Positions 1 to 7,279 of a stretch of 43,434 nt of DNA are shown here, one piece after another. Position numbers and translations under genes: made by a program. This DNA is from an uncultured Granulosicoccaceae bacterium. Lineage in GTDB: Bacteria > Pseudomonadota > Gammaproteobacteria > Granulosicoccales > Granulosicoccaceae. Below the pieces are notes generated by a model, which saw nothing but the letters and a program-made list of their open reading frames with translations, was not told the DNA's origin and ran no database searches. The DNA lies in the NCBI GenBank assembly GCA_938003855.1, contig CALKXD010000025.1, forward strand, positions 1 to 43,434. Reading direction: 5' to 3'. The stretch's first letter is position 1. Every line of letters begins with the position of its first letter.

Positions 1-91
1 CATTATTTTTTCCGTCGTTAGGTCAGGTGTTGGTTTTGGATTTATTGATAGCCAGCATTTCTAGGGAAAATATAATAATAAGGGAATAACA

Positions 92-910
92 ATGCCTCAA
101 ACCATTAATACCAATGTGCCATCGCTAACGGCGCAACGAAACCTCAACAGTACTCAGGGCAGCATGCAAACTGCACTGCAGCGTTTGTCTTCAGGCTTGC
201 GCATTAACAGCGCCAGAGACGATGCCGCAGGACTTGCTATTGCCGAGCGCATGAATGGTCAGGTGCGCGGTATGAACGTCGCGATCCGAAACGCCAATGA
301 CGCTATATCAATGGCTCAGGTAGCGGAAGGTGGCCTTAACGAAATCGGTAACATGCTGCAGCGGATGCGTGAGTTAGCGGTACAGTCTGCCAACGGTACA
401 AACAGTACCGGCGATCGCAGCAACCTTGATGCTGAATTTCAGGCGTTGAATACAGATATCTCGCGTATCTCCGAAGTGACCAAATTCAACGGTCTGTCTA
501 TCATCGGTACTGAAGCGGCGACTTTTGTATTCCAGGTGGGTGCCAATAGTGGCGAGACTATGGGTGTGGCAACTGCGGGTATGGATGCAACTGATCTGAG
601 TGTTGATACGCTCGATATCACCGATGAAACCAACTCATCGGCGGCTATTACCGGTCTGGATGCGGCGATTGATCTGGTCACAACAGAGCGTGCCAACCTC
701 GGTGCTGCACAGAGCCAGTTTACCAGTGCTATTAATAACCTTCAGGTCGGCATGGAGAACCAGGCGGCTGCCCGTGGTCGTATCGTTGATGCTGACTTCG
801 CAGTGGAAACAGCTAACATGACTCGCGCGCAGATTCTGCAGCAAGCGGGTACTGCAATGGTTTCACAAGCGAACTCAGCGCCACAGAGTGTGCTTAGTCT
901 GCTGGGTTAA
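92..910 (+). CDS. fliC: Flagellin, short (272 aa)
   Basis: Structural subunit of the flagellar filament, exported by the flagellar type III system. The N-terminal D0/D1 region is typical (INTNVPSL, LSSGLRINSARDDAAGLAIA, then a NFNG-like KFNGLSIIG near residue 135), and the C-terminal D1/D0 helices end in the usual QANSAPQSVLSLLG. The middle between about residues 145 and 190 is very short, so the variable D2/D3 domains seen in larger flagellins are absent; 272 aa is at the small end of the family. The ATG at 92 follows an AAGGGAA ribosome site. A terminator follows directly, so the gene is probably monocistronic. No other flagellar gene is in the window, though the region upstream of base 1 is not visible. 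I could not see a convincing sigma-28 box in the 91 bases available. Confidence 0.97.
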   Translation: MPQTINTNVPSLTAQRNLNSTQGSMQTALQRLSSGLRINSARDDAAGLAIAERMNGQVRGMNVAIRNANDAISMAQVAEGGLNEIGNMLQRMRELAVQSANGTNSTGDRSNLDAEFQALNTDISRISEVTKFNGLSIIGTEAATFVFQVGANSGETMGVATAGMDATDLSVDTLDITDETNSSAAITGLDAAIDLVTTERANLGAAQSQFTSAINNLQVGMENQAAARGRIVDADFAVETANMTRAQILQQAGTAMVSQANSAPQSVLSLLG

Positions 911-927
911 TCCCCGGCTGTAAGCGG

Positions 928-964
928 ACAGAGCACCAAACCTCCGATTGGTGCTCTGTTTTAA
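928..964 (+). terminator. Rho-independent terminator of flagellin
   Basis: A 12-bp perfect stem, ACAGAGCACCAA (928-939) pairing with TTGGTGCTCTGT (948-959), has an 8-base loop and is followed by TTTTAAA. It lies 18 bases after the flagellin stop codon. Confidence 0.9.
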
Positions 965-1860
965 ACTCGCCTCTTTGCGAAACCCTGTAAGTTGCCAGCG
1001 TTCAATAGCGGGTCGTGCACTATCACCGATCAGAGTGGCACTCATGGGTACGAGCCTTAAATCGTCGTCTATCTGCCGGCACACCGGGCGGTTTTAAAAT
1101 CGCTGATCGGAGGCAATACCGGCTGCGCGCTTTGTTGAGTCCCGACCTCTAAATCGATAATAATTGCCGTCATAGATTTTATACGTCGGGAGTCTTTGAT
1201 GAAGCCGTGACAGAGCCGCTGGCGACAGGGCTGTTGCCGCAGCGTGGCCAGGTAATAGATCAGTGGCCCGGGCCGTCACACAGAGTGTTATCGGTAGAAC
1301 CATAGAACCGTGGGGCAGCATTGTCCTGACATCAGCCGCCACGGCTTTGTCGGTGCCTGTCGCATCGGCTACAGTGATCGCAACGGCACTTGCGCCCGGC
1401 AAAAAATACACACGCGACCATCGCGCTAGCACACCGATAATTTCAGCCAATATAATCAGGCAGCCGTTGATGGCCTGGCTGTATTCCGGCACGCACGGCA
1501 TTGCGCCATAGCAGCGGCGCTGCATTGGCAAAACCAATCAGGCTTATCCGGCGTTTATAGCCCGGCCGGTACAACGGGCTTCGCGTGCGGCGCGATGGGT
1601 GATTGTGTGCCGGTCCGGGGGCAATCCACTGGCGCGTCCCTGACTGAGTGTTATCGTCACAGCCAGTCACTTTAACGTTGGCGTAAAAACTGAAGTCCCG
1701 GATGCCGCTGTGGTGGAATACGGGTAAACCCAGGCGAAATCGCCTGCCGGCGGCTTATGCACTGAGTGCGTCATTGTTGGCACTGATACTGATTACTGTT
1801 GGTGAGTCACTGATTACAGTATATCGCAGCAGCGGTGATAGAGCGGAATCAAGGGGGGTT
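965..1860. other. About 0.9 kb without a supported gene
   Basis: Open frames here (for example 1094-1537 on - and 1263-1511 on +) overlap each other, show no recognisable domain and have no good ribosome site. The stretch near 1695-1760 has small hairpins (CAGGCG AAAT CGCCTG at about 1732-1747). A strong + strand terminator stands at its right end, so an untranslated RNA or a decayed gene is possible. I cannot name either. Confidence 0.5.
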
Positions 1861-1902
1861 GGCGTGTCGGCCTGCTAACACAGGCCGCACGCCATTTTTT
1901 TT
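1861..1902 (+). terminator. Strong rho-independent terminator with no gene in front
   Basis: GGCGTG-T-CGGCCTG pairs with CAGGCCG-CACGCC across a CTAACA loop, with one bulged T, followed by a run of eight T. The form is canonical on the + strand. The nearest + strand gene upstream is the flagellin, which already has its own terminator about 900 bases earlier. Confidence 0.85.
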
Positions 1903-1929
1903 GATTTTATTAGTAGGCAGGTGGGTGGA

Positions 1930-2337
1930 ATGAGTAGTGAAGAGGCAGGTGTCGAGTGGTGTTTGCTGCAGAATCAGTTTGATAGCTACGAGAAATACTC
2001 TTTGCTGATCAAGTTGGCCAACGCGGCACTGGTCGCGGCCGCTGTGTTAACCGGTAGCATGACGGTTGTGATCATCGCGCTGCTGATTACTCTCTGGCTA
2101 CAGGATGCCATCTGGAAAACCTATCAGGCCCGCATTGAAACGCGCCTGCTGCAACTGGAAGCCGCAATCGCCGATGGTGCGGCGGTCACTGCGTATCAGT
2201 TTAACCGTCAGTTTCTGCAGAACCGTGGGGGCGTAGCATCGCTGGTTGGCGAGTACATTCGCTCGGCGATCAGACCGACGACAGCATTCCCGCATGTCGT
2301 GTTAGTGCTGCTAGCCGTCTATAGTCTGGCAGTTTAA
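1930..2337 (+). CDS. Small membrane protein, unknown function
   Basis: I do not recognise this family. About 135 aa from the ATG at 1930; a GTG at 1921 in the same frame would add three residues (AGGCAG lies just upstream). Visible parts: an acidic N-terminus, a hydrophobic hairpin at about residues 28-55 (LANAALVAAAVLTG then VVIIALLITLWL), a charged amphipathic middle and a last hydrophobic stretch at the C-terminus (VVLVLLAVYSLAV). This suggests two to three membrane passes with the middle loop in the cytoplasm. The gene follows a strong terminator and precedes the thioredoxin gene by 56 bases, so the two may be co-transcribed. Confidence 0.7.
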   Translation: MSSEEAGVEWCLLQNQFDSYEKYSLLIKLANAALVAAAVLTGSMTVVIIALLITLWLQDAIWKTYQARIETRLLQLEAAIADGAAVTAYQFNRQFLQNRGGVASLVGEYIRSAIRPTTAFPHVVLVLLAVYSLAV

Positions 2338-2393
2338 GGGAAAACAACGCAGGCGCTATTGAACCGGATCATCGCCGATTGGTCAGAGCAGGT

Positions 2394-3008
2394 ATGGTTA
2401 AACACTACACTGACTCTGTGAAGGCCTGGGCGGATCGCAATGGACAATTGCCAGGTGTGCGGCTATCGGCAAGGCAATTGCTGTTTATTCTGGTGTTGGC
2501 GGTTGTTTGTCCGGCCCTGACCCCGGCACAGGCAGGCAACAACACGGTGCTGGACGATAGCCTCCGGCAGCATCTTCTTTCACTCGATACAATAGTCCCG
2601 CCTACCGCTGTTGAACGGTTGGCCCTTAAGCAAGGGGTTGTGGTTGTGACGTTTTTTGCCAGTTGGTGCCCACCCTGCAAAGCAGAGTTCGCGGCATTGA
2701 ACGATGTGCAGAAACAGTTGGCCGGTGGGCCCGTCACCATTGTTGCTGTCAATGTCTTCGAGGCGTTTGATGATCAGGACGAAATCAGGATGGAGCGATT
2801 CCTGAATGCCACCGATCCGCAATTTCACGTAGTGAAGGGTACCGCTGAAACCCGTGCCTTATTTGGCAATGTAAACAGAATTCCCACCCTACTTGCTTTC
2901 GACGCAACGGGAAAACTGGCGTTTAACTTTGTGCACGCACGTGGCGCGGATAAAATGTCTGTCGATTCCACCGAACTGCTCGCCGCAATCAGGCCGCTGC
3001 TGCACTGA
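2394..3008 (+). CDS. TlpA/ResA-like thiol-disulfide thioredoxin, exported or membrane-anchored
   Basis: A thioredoxin-fold protein of the TlpA group, probably a reductant for periplasmic disulfides or cytochrome c maturation. The active site is FFASWCPPCKAEF (WCxxC at about residues 83-90) and the cis-proline loop RIPT lies near residue 165. The hydrophobic run LLFILVLAVVCPALTPAQA near residues 28-47 looks like a signal peptide or anchor, placing the domain in the periplasm. The ATG at 2394 has AGCAGG just upstream; a TTG at 2379 is possible but less likely. The N-terminal cytoplasmic part is rather long for a cleaved signal, so a membrane anchor is plausible. Specific substrate unknown. Confidence 0.88.
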   Translation: MVKHYTDSVKAWADRNGQLPGVRLSARQLLFILVLAVVCPALTPAQAGNNTVLDDSLRQHLLSLDTIVPPTAVERLALKQGVVVVTFFASWCPPCKAEFAALNDVQKQLAGGPVTIVAVNVFEAFDDQDEIRMERFLNATDPQFHVVKGTAETRALFGNVNRIPTLLAFDATGKLAFNFVHARGADKMSVDSTELLAAIRPLLH

Positions 3009-3098
3009 AAACCCGCTACCGTCTGACCGGCCTGCCGTTTCATTAGAATCCGACTGCTCAGGCAGTGCTAAGATGACGCTTTTCCGGGAGTGTAAGCT

Positions 3099-3839
3099 GT
3101 GTCTGAAAGAAAAAGAATTGCCCTGTTGATCGATTGTGACAACGTCAGTCATAACTCCATAGAGGGCGTGCTGGAAGAGCTGGCCAAGTACGGGATGGTT
3201 ACGGTCCGTCATGCCCATGGTGACTGGAACCACAAGTCGCTGGGCGGCTGGATTGACCGTTTGCATCCGCATGCCATACGACCGATGCAGCAGTTTGCCT
3301 ATACCAAGGGTAAAAACGCGACAGACTCGGCGATGATCATCGACGCCATGGATCTGCTCTACAGTGGCAACATAGATGCCTTTGCGCTGATGACCAGCGA
3401 CAGTGATTTCACGCCACTGGTGTTGCGCATTCTGGAAAGTGGATTACCGGTGTATGGTTTTGGCGAGCAAAAGACGCCGCAGCCTTTTGTCGATTCGTGC
3501 TCGCCTTTTATCTATACCGAGAACCTGGTAGCCGAAAGTGAAGTGCCCTCGTCAAAGAACTCGGCCAAGCCGGTGCAGCGGCGAAGCAAGGCGTCACTGC
3601 GCAAAGATTCCGCGTTGCTGCGGCTGCTGAGAAATGCCGTTGAGCAATCTTCCGGAGATGATGGCTGGGCGCACATGAGCCGGGTCAGCAAGTATATCTC
3701 CAACAATAGCTCGTTCTCGGCGATCAACTACGGCTATAAAAAACTCGGCGACTTAATCCGGGCGACCGAGCTGTTTGACTCTGAGATGCGCAATAACGGC
3801 TCGGCGCTCTACATCAGGGATATGCGCGATAAGCCCTGA
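3099..3839 (+). CDS. NYN-domain (LabA-like) protein with C-terminal OST-HTH/LOTUS domain
   Basis: A predicted PIN-like ribonuclease fused to an RNA-binding winged helix. The NYN core has the acidic residues expected of the fold: LLIDCDNVS near the N-terminus, then DSAMIIDAMDLLY, then LMTSDSDFTPL around residue 107. The C-terminal 70 residues (LLRLLRNAVEQS to YIRDM) match the OST-HTH pattern, with hydrophobic helices and a YGYKKLGDLI segment. Length (246 aa) fits the two-domain bacterial family. Start is GTG at 3099 with GGGAG eight bases upstream. It is convergent with the RHH gene, ending 29 bases away. The target RNA cannot be read from sequence. Confidence 0.92.
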   Translation: MSERKRIALLIDCDNVSHNSIEGVLEELAKYGMVTVRHAHGDWNHKSLGGWIDRLHPHAIRPMQQFAYTKGKNATDSAMIIDAMDLLYSGNIDAFALMTSDSDFTPLVLRILESGLPVYGFGEQKTPQPFVDSCSPFIYTENLVAESEVPSSKNSAKPVQRRSKASLRKDSALLRLLRNAVEQSSGDDGWAHMSRVSKYISNNSSFSAINYGYKKLGDLIRATELFDSEMRNNGSALYIRDMRDKP

Positions 3840-3868
3840 TTGGAGGGGTCGGGCGGCTGTAGCCAGCG

Positions 3869-4168
3869 TCAGTCGGCGTAGATATTCAGGTATTTCATGC
3901 AGATCACTCGCAGACAGGAGGCCAGATTTTTGTCGTGAGCGACAATGCAGCCGTCGAGCGTGCGCTCTATCAACTCGGGCAAGGTGATCTGTAAATCCTC
4001 CGCCATCGCCTCAAGGGTGGTCCAGAACGCCCGTTCAAGCCGAAGTGTCGTTGAGTGTCCATGGATGCGAAAGCCCCGTTTTTCGGGCGTAAACTGGGAA
4101 ATCTGGTCATTTGAGCAGGCGTTGAAAATCTGTTGTAGAAAATCTTTTTCCTCCAGGTAAATCGCCAT
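3869..4168 (-). CDS. Ribbon-helix-helix domain protein (RHH_4 type)
   Basis: A 99-aa protein with the RHH_4-like pattern: STTLRLERAFWTTLEAMAED (beta strand then helix), then ITLPELIERT and LASCLRVICMKYL. Such proteins are small DNA-binding or protein-binding regulators, common beside unrelated genes; the target is unknown. The frame is open up to 4459, but the longer version would run into the divergent transporter gene at 4277 and its extra sequence looks like antisense. The ATG at 4168 has GGAAG six bases upstream, so I chose it. It is divergent from the sulfur operon with about 108 bases between the starts, so it could in principle regulate that operon. Confidence 0.85.
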   Translation of the reverse strand: MAIYLEEKDFLQQIFNACSNDQISQFTPEKRGFRIHGHSTTLRLERAFWTTLEAMAEDLQITLPELIERTLDGCIVAHDKNLASCLRVICMKYLNIYAD

Positions 4169-4276
4169 TATTGCTTCCACACGTTTCTCTGTTGGCAATA
4201 TATACCACCGGCGCGCTGATTTGCGGTTTAGAATGAACTGAAATCGCCCGCCAAGCGGGCCGCCGGAGGAAAAACC

Positions 4277-4771
4277 GTGGAATTTTTCAAAAAAACCCTC
4301 GATCCCGTGGTGGCACTTGCGGCCATTGCCGTACTGGACATCTTCATGTTCGTGAGCCTGGGAGCGTGGACCGTTGGCGGCGGTGAAACCATGATGACCG
4401 GCCTGGCGGCGCAGGCGGTACTGGGCGCTGAGACCCTCCAGCGGCTGCCATTCTGGCAATTGGTGTTTCAGCCCGATCCCACCTATTGGAAAATCTACAT
4501 CAGCCTCGGTATGCTCACTGGTGGCTTGCTTGGGGCCCTGCTGTCAAAGGAATTTCGCTGGCGCGCACCGCGTCGTCTGACTGACTGGGTACTGATCACC
4601 ATCGGCGGACTGATGATGGGCATAGGAATCCGGCTGGCGTTCGTTTGCAACGTATCGACGTTTTTCGGTCTGACCCCCGAGATGAATCTGGGCGGTTACT
4701 TGTCAATTACCGGCATTGTGGCGGGCGCCTGGGTGGGCTCGCTGATCTACAAAAAGATACTGGAGGGATAG
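4277..4771 (+). CDS. YeeE/YedE-family sulfur transporter, N-terminal half
   Basis: Integral membrane protein of the YeeE/YedE (TsuA-like) family, which moves thiosulfate or related sulfur compounds across the inner membrane; TsuA-type proteins use conserved cysteines that face the channel. At 164 aa it is about half the length of one-piece TsuA, and the next gene supplies the other half. It has around four hydrophobic segments, with the diagnostic GIRLAFVCN motif placing Cys124 in the membrane. Four bases after the first ATG codon is a Phe-rich segment with a run of A (FFKKTL). The ribosome site GGAGGA lies about nine bases before the ATG. It is first in the operon. Exact substrate not provable from sequence. 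Confidence 0.9.
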   Translation: MEFFKKTLDPVVALAAIAVLDIFMFVSLGAWTVGGGETMMTGLAAQAVLGAETLQRLPFWQLVFQPDPTYWKIYISLGMLTGGLLGALLSKEFRWRAPRRLTDWVLITIGGLMMGIGIRLAFVCNVSTFFGLTPEMNLGGYLSITGIVAGAWVGSLIYKKILEG

Positions 4772-4773
4772 CC

Positions 4774-5364
4774 ATGTCAGCTATCGGACAGTGCCTGCTG
4801 GCATTTTTCTTCGGCACCATTGTCGGCTTGCTGGTGCAGCGCTCGCGTTTTTGCAATACCGCCGCGCTGCGTGATGCGATGCTGTTTAAAAGTTACCGCA
4901 ACACCAAAGCTCTGCTGGTGGCGATGATCATTCTCACCATTGGTTTCACCGGTTTTATCAGCATCGGTGAGGGCAACCCGATGAGCTTCGATGTCGGCCT
5001 GAACCAGATTATCGGGCTGTTTATTTTTGGTATCGGAATGGTGCTGGCTGGTGCCTGCACGGTATCAACCTGGGTTAAAAGCGGCGAGGGCGACGTTGGC
5101 GCGATGTGGGCCTTGCTGTTTACATTTATCGGTATGTTTCTGTATTCAATGTTGTGGTCAGCCAACTACTGGCCTCCGGCACCGGCCAGTATGACCGGCG
5201 CACCCAATCTTGAGGCACTGCAGTTCGGCCACGCCAATGCGAAAACGCTGCAGGAGCGTTTCGGGATTCCGGCGATAGTCTTTGGTATCGGTCAGGCACT
5301 GGTGCTGGTGGCGATCTATCGGGCTATTTTGCGCAAAGAACGTCAGCAGCAGAGTGGCACCTAA
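4774..5364 (+). CDS. YeeE/YedE-family sulfur transporter, C-terminal half
   Basis: Second half of the split YeeE transporter, 196 aa. Two family motifs with membrane cysteines are present: QRSRFCNTAALRDAML (Cys27) and GMVLAGACTVSTWVKSGEG (Cys95). About five hydrophobic segments follow the usual order. Start ATG at 4774 lies two bases after the TAG of the first half, preceded by GGAGGG, which shows translational coupling. A frame open from 4645 would overlap the previous gene and is not needed. Cys124 of the first half plus these two give three motif cysteines for the pair, the same count I recall for one-piece TsuA. The TusA gene follows, which is the cytoplasmic sulfur acceptor that such transporters usually sit beside. 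Confidence 0.92.
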   Translation: MSAIGQCLLAFFFGTIVGLLVQRSRFCNTAALRDAMLFKSYRNTKALLVAMIILTIGFTGFISIGEGNPMSFDVGLNQIIGLFIFGIGMVLAGACTVSTWVKSGEGDVGAMWALLFTFIGMFLYSMLWSANYWPPAPASMTGAPNLEALQFGHANAKTLQERFGIPAIVFGIGQALVLVAIYRAILRKERQQQSGT

Positions 5365-5398
5365 CGCCGCGGCATTTTGATTCTTCTGGAGAAAGTAC

Positions 5399-5707
5399 AT
5401 GGGACTTTTCGGGTCTGGTAAGAAAGACAAAAACAGTAACGCTGCGCCATCGGTGGTCACATTGACCGATGGCACCGAGATCAATATCGCGGCACAGGTA
5501 GACTGTCTGGGGGATTCCTGCCCGCGACCTCAGTTGATGACAAAAAAAGCGCTGGGGTCGGCGGCCGCGAATGATGTCATCGAAGTGGTTGTCGATAATC
5601 CCACCTCTATGGAGGCGTTGCCGCCGATGTGTCCACAGCTGGCGTCCACCCACCTCGATACCATTGCGGTTGATCGTGGCTGGCACGTCTATATCCGTAA
5701 GAACTGA
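5399..5707 (+). CDS. TusA-family sulfur carrier
   Basis: Cytoplasmic persulfide carrier of the TusA/SirA family, 102 aa. The active site is DSCPRPQL, with Cys41 in the CPxP motif that carries the sulfane sulfur. The alpha/beta fold is followed through VIEVVVDNP and the C-terminal strand GWHVYIRKN. It has an N-terminal extension of about 30 residues (basic then hydrophobic and polar) before the usual start of the domain, and the central part is somewhat longer than E. coli TusA (81 aa), with an extra PPMCPQL containing a second cysteine. Good ribosome site GGAGAA before ATG 5399. Placed between transporter and DsrE-type proteins, it probably receives sulfur from the transporter side. Confidence 0.92.
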   Translation: MGLFGSGKKDKNSNAAPSVVTLTDGTEINIAAQVDCLGDSCPRPQLMTKKALGSAAANDVIEVVVDNPTSMEALPPMCPQLASTHLDTIAVDRGWHVYIRKN

Positions 5708-5716
5708 TCAAAAACT

Positions 5717-5917
5717 ATGGCAACCCTGCTAAGGCTCTATGTATTGGTCGTGTCGGTGGTCTCCATCGCTGGACTGATTTACGTTTATGCGAAGCCGCCT
5801 CAGTCGATGCTGGTTGATCGTGATGGTGTCGCTCACTTTACGCCGTCGGTGATTCATTCGGAGACCGGTGAGCCGGTAGCACTCGGTGATCTGATGCGGC
5901 ATTTTCGGGGAGATTAA
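5717..5917 (+). CDS. Small membrane-anchored protein in sulfur operon, unknown
   Basis: 66 aa, not recognised. Residues 5-25 form a single hydrophobic helix (LRLYVLVVSVVSIAGLIYVYA); the rest is hydrophilic and probably periplasmic, with the pattern SMLVDRDGVAHFTPSV, which shares the form of the next-but-one small gene (a short anchor and a polar tail ending near a conserved-looking MRHF/MMQHY). It begins 9 bases after the TusA stop and is followed one base after its stop by the 30-aa gene. Position suggests an accessory subunit of the YeeE transporter or of the membrane rhodanese. Confidence 0.72.
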   Translation: MATLLRLYVLVVSVVSIAGLIYVYAKPPQSMLVDRDGVAHFTPSVIHSETGEPVALGDLMRHFRGD

Positions 5918-5918
5918 A

Positions 5919-6011
5919 TTGGACTTGCCCGTTATTCTGTTGGTAGTGATGTTTATTGTGTCGATGGGCGCGCTGTACCTGGCGTTTACCTCTGACACCT
6001 TCGACGAGTAG
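5919..6011 (+). CDS. 30-aa single-pass membrane microprotein (TTG start)
   Basis: A very small gene. It starts at TTG 5919, with GGGGAG ending six bases upstream, and ends at TAG 6009-6011. The product is almost entirely one hydrophobic helix (LPVILLVVMFIVSMGALYLA) with an acidic tail TSDTFDE. It fills exactly the gap between its neighbours (one base after the previous stop, five before the next ATG), which is strong support for a real gene. The form is like the tiny subunits found with oxidases and transporters. No family known to me. Confidence 0.68.
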   Translation: MDLPVILLVVMFIVSMGALYLAFTSDTFDE

Positions 6012-6016
6012 AAAAC

Positions 6017-6280
6017 ATGCAGAAAATATCCAGTGTGGTGTTTTGTCTTGCAAGTCTCGCGCTGGTGACCGGCGCTTGCTGGCTGATGTTTCCCTACGCC
6101 GCACGTTCGGCGCAGGAGGTGCAATATGCCGACACACCGCAGGGCGCTGAAATGTTCGATGATGTCGACCTTGGGGATTTTGGCGAAATTCCAGTACTCG
6201 ACATGATGCAGCACTATATAGACAGTCCGCCGCTAGTGGTCGATGGCGGTGATAAAAAAGTCCGTTTTCAAGGCTGCTAG
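6017..6280 (+). CDS. Small exported or membrane-anchored protein in sulfur operon, unknown
   Basis: 87 aa with an N-terminal hydrophobic stretch (VVFCLASLALVTGACWLMF, about residues 7-25) that is either a signal anchor or a lipoprotein-like signal (VTGAC). The tail is acidic (FDDVDLGDFGEIPVLDMMQHY) and ends VRFQGC, so a terminal cysteine is present. Cysteines inside and at the end of the protein are notable in a sulfur operon. Starts five bases after the 30-aa gene, 12 bases before the rhodanese-like gene. I do not recognise a domain. It and the 66-aa gene share a layout: anchor, short link, an acidic or polar stretch, an aromatic near the end. Confidence 0.7.
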   Translation: MQKISSVVFCLASLALVTGACWLMFPYAARSAQEVQYADTPQGAEMFDDVDLGDFGEIPVLDMMQHYIDSPPLVVDGGDKKVRFQGC

Positions 6281-6292
6281 CCGGATTATTCT

Positions 6293-7279
6293 ATGAGGCG
6301 TCTATCGATAGAAAGCCGCTTGTACCAAACCGTACTGGTACTGTTGGCCCTGCTGCCGCTGTCCAATGCCGCCGCCACGCCGTTGCTGCAAAAAGTAACA
6401 TCACTTAGTGTCTCTGATCACGAGGTCATCATTGATACCCGGCCGCTGGCCAGTTGTCGGCAGTCGAGTCTGCCGGCGGCGATCTGCCTGCCGGTGGAAG
6501 ATATTCTGGCACCGCAGCGCCGACTGGCCAACTGGTCCGGTATTCAGTGGCTGTTAGGGAGTGCCGGTCTTAGCGGTAACGAGCACGTCCTTGTCACAGG
6601 CCAGCGTCCGGCCAGGCGCGAATTTATTGCCGGGCTACTGGTGCTGGCTGGCCAGCATCGAGTCACGGTGCTGGATTCGCCGGTGGTTGAAATGCTCCCG
6701 GGGACACATCAAGGCACTGCGCGTTCAACCACGCGCACCCGGGTCTATGCTGTGCCGATGCGCAGTGATCTGATTGTCCTGCAGAGTGAGTTACTCGAGT
6801 TGACAGGCACCAGTGCCGTATTACTGGACGGTCGCAGTGAGGACGCCTATTACGGGGTATCGATCAACGCTGCGCGCGGGGGTCATATACCCGGAGCCGT
6901 GCACCGCCCTTTGCCGGGTTTACTCGACAGTGCCTCTGTCTACCAGTCTGTTACTGCAGTGTCCTATGCGCACGATGTATTTGATAGTCTGGTGTATTTT
7001 TCAGCCTTGCAGATGGCCGGTGTTCCGGCAAGAGTCTATCTGGCCGGATGGGTCGAGTGGGCGTCTATCGGCGCATTGCCGGTGGATAGCGTCAGCTACC
7101 CGCGCGCTATGATCAATCACGGGTCGGTGAAGTCCGGTCAACGGCCGGTTAATGTCCCCGCTAATGCAATGCCCGCCATCAGTGCAGTCGGTGTGGCTGT
7201 ACTTGCGCTGCTGGCAGCGCTGGCATTGCTGGCCGGAGGCTTCATCACCGGTCGCCGATTCCGCGCGAGGAACACCTGA
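6293..7279 (+). CDS. Tail-anchored tandem rhodanese-like protein without catalytic cysteine
   Basis: 328 aa: signal peptide (VLLALLPLSNAAA), two rhodanese-like domains (about residues 35-140 and 155-260) and a C-terminal helix (AVGVAVLALLAALALLAGG) followed by a basic end, so the domains face the periplasm and the tail is in the membrane. The second domain keeps the DGRSEDAY strand, the HIPGAVHRPL turn and the late LAGWVEWAS motif, but the loop that should hold the reactive Cys reads SYAHDVFDS, with Ala226 in its place. The first domain is more diverged and its loop reads VTGQRPARREF, also without Cys. Neither domain can form a persulfide there, so a scaffold, sensor or sulfide-binding role is more likely than catalysis. 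The stop TGA overlaps the ATG of the next gene by one base. Confidence 0.82.
   Translation: MRRLSIESRLYQTVLVLLALLPLSNAAATPLLQKVTSLSVSDHEVIIDTRPLASCRQSSLPAAICLPVEDILAPQRRLANWSGIQWLLGSAGLSGNEHVLVTGQRPARREFIAGLLVLAGQHRVTVLDSPVVEMLPGTHQGTARSTTRTRVYAVPMRSDLIVLQSELLELTGTSAVLLDGRSEDAYYGVSINAARGGHIPGAVHRPLPGLLDSASVYQSVTAVSYAHDVFDSLVYFSALQMAGVPARVYLAGWVEWASIGALPVDSVSYPRAMINHGSVKSGQRPVNVPANAMPAISAVGVAVLALLAALALLAGGFITGRRFRARNT

Noticed and set aside
1-91. Sigma-28 promoter before the flagellin
   Set aside because: No good TAAA and GCCGATAA pair with the right spacing in the 91 bases available.
1094-1537. 147-aa open frame on the - strand after flagellin
   Set aside because: No ribosome site, no recognisable domain, mixed composition, and the + strand is open in parallel. 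Not listed as a gene.
1700-1760. Fragment like a tRNA-Leu (GCCGCTGTGGTGGAAT)
   Set aside because: No D-loop and T-loop consensus and no matching acceptor stem follow, so no tRNA.
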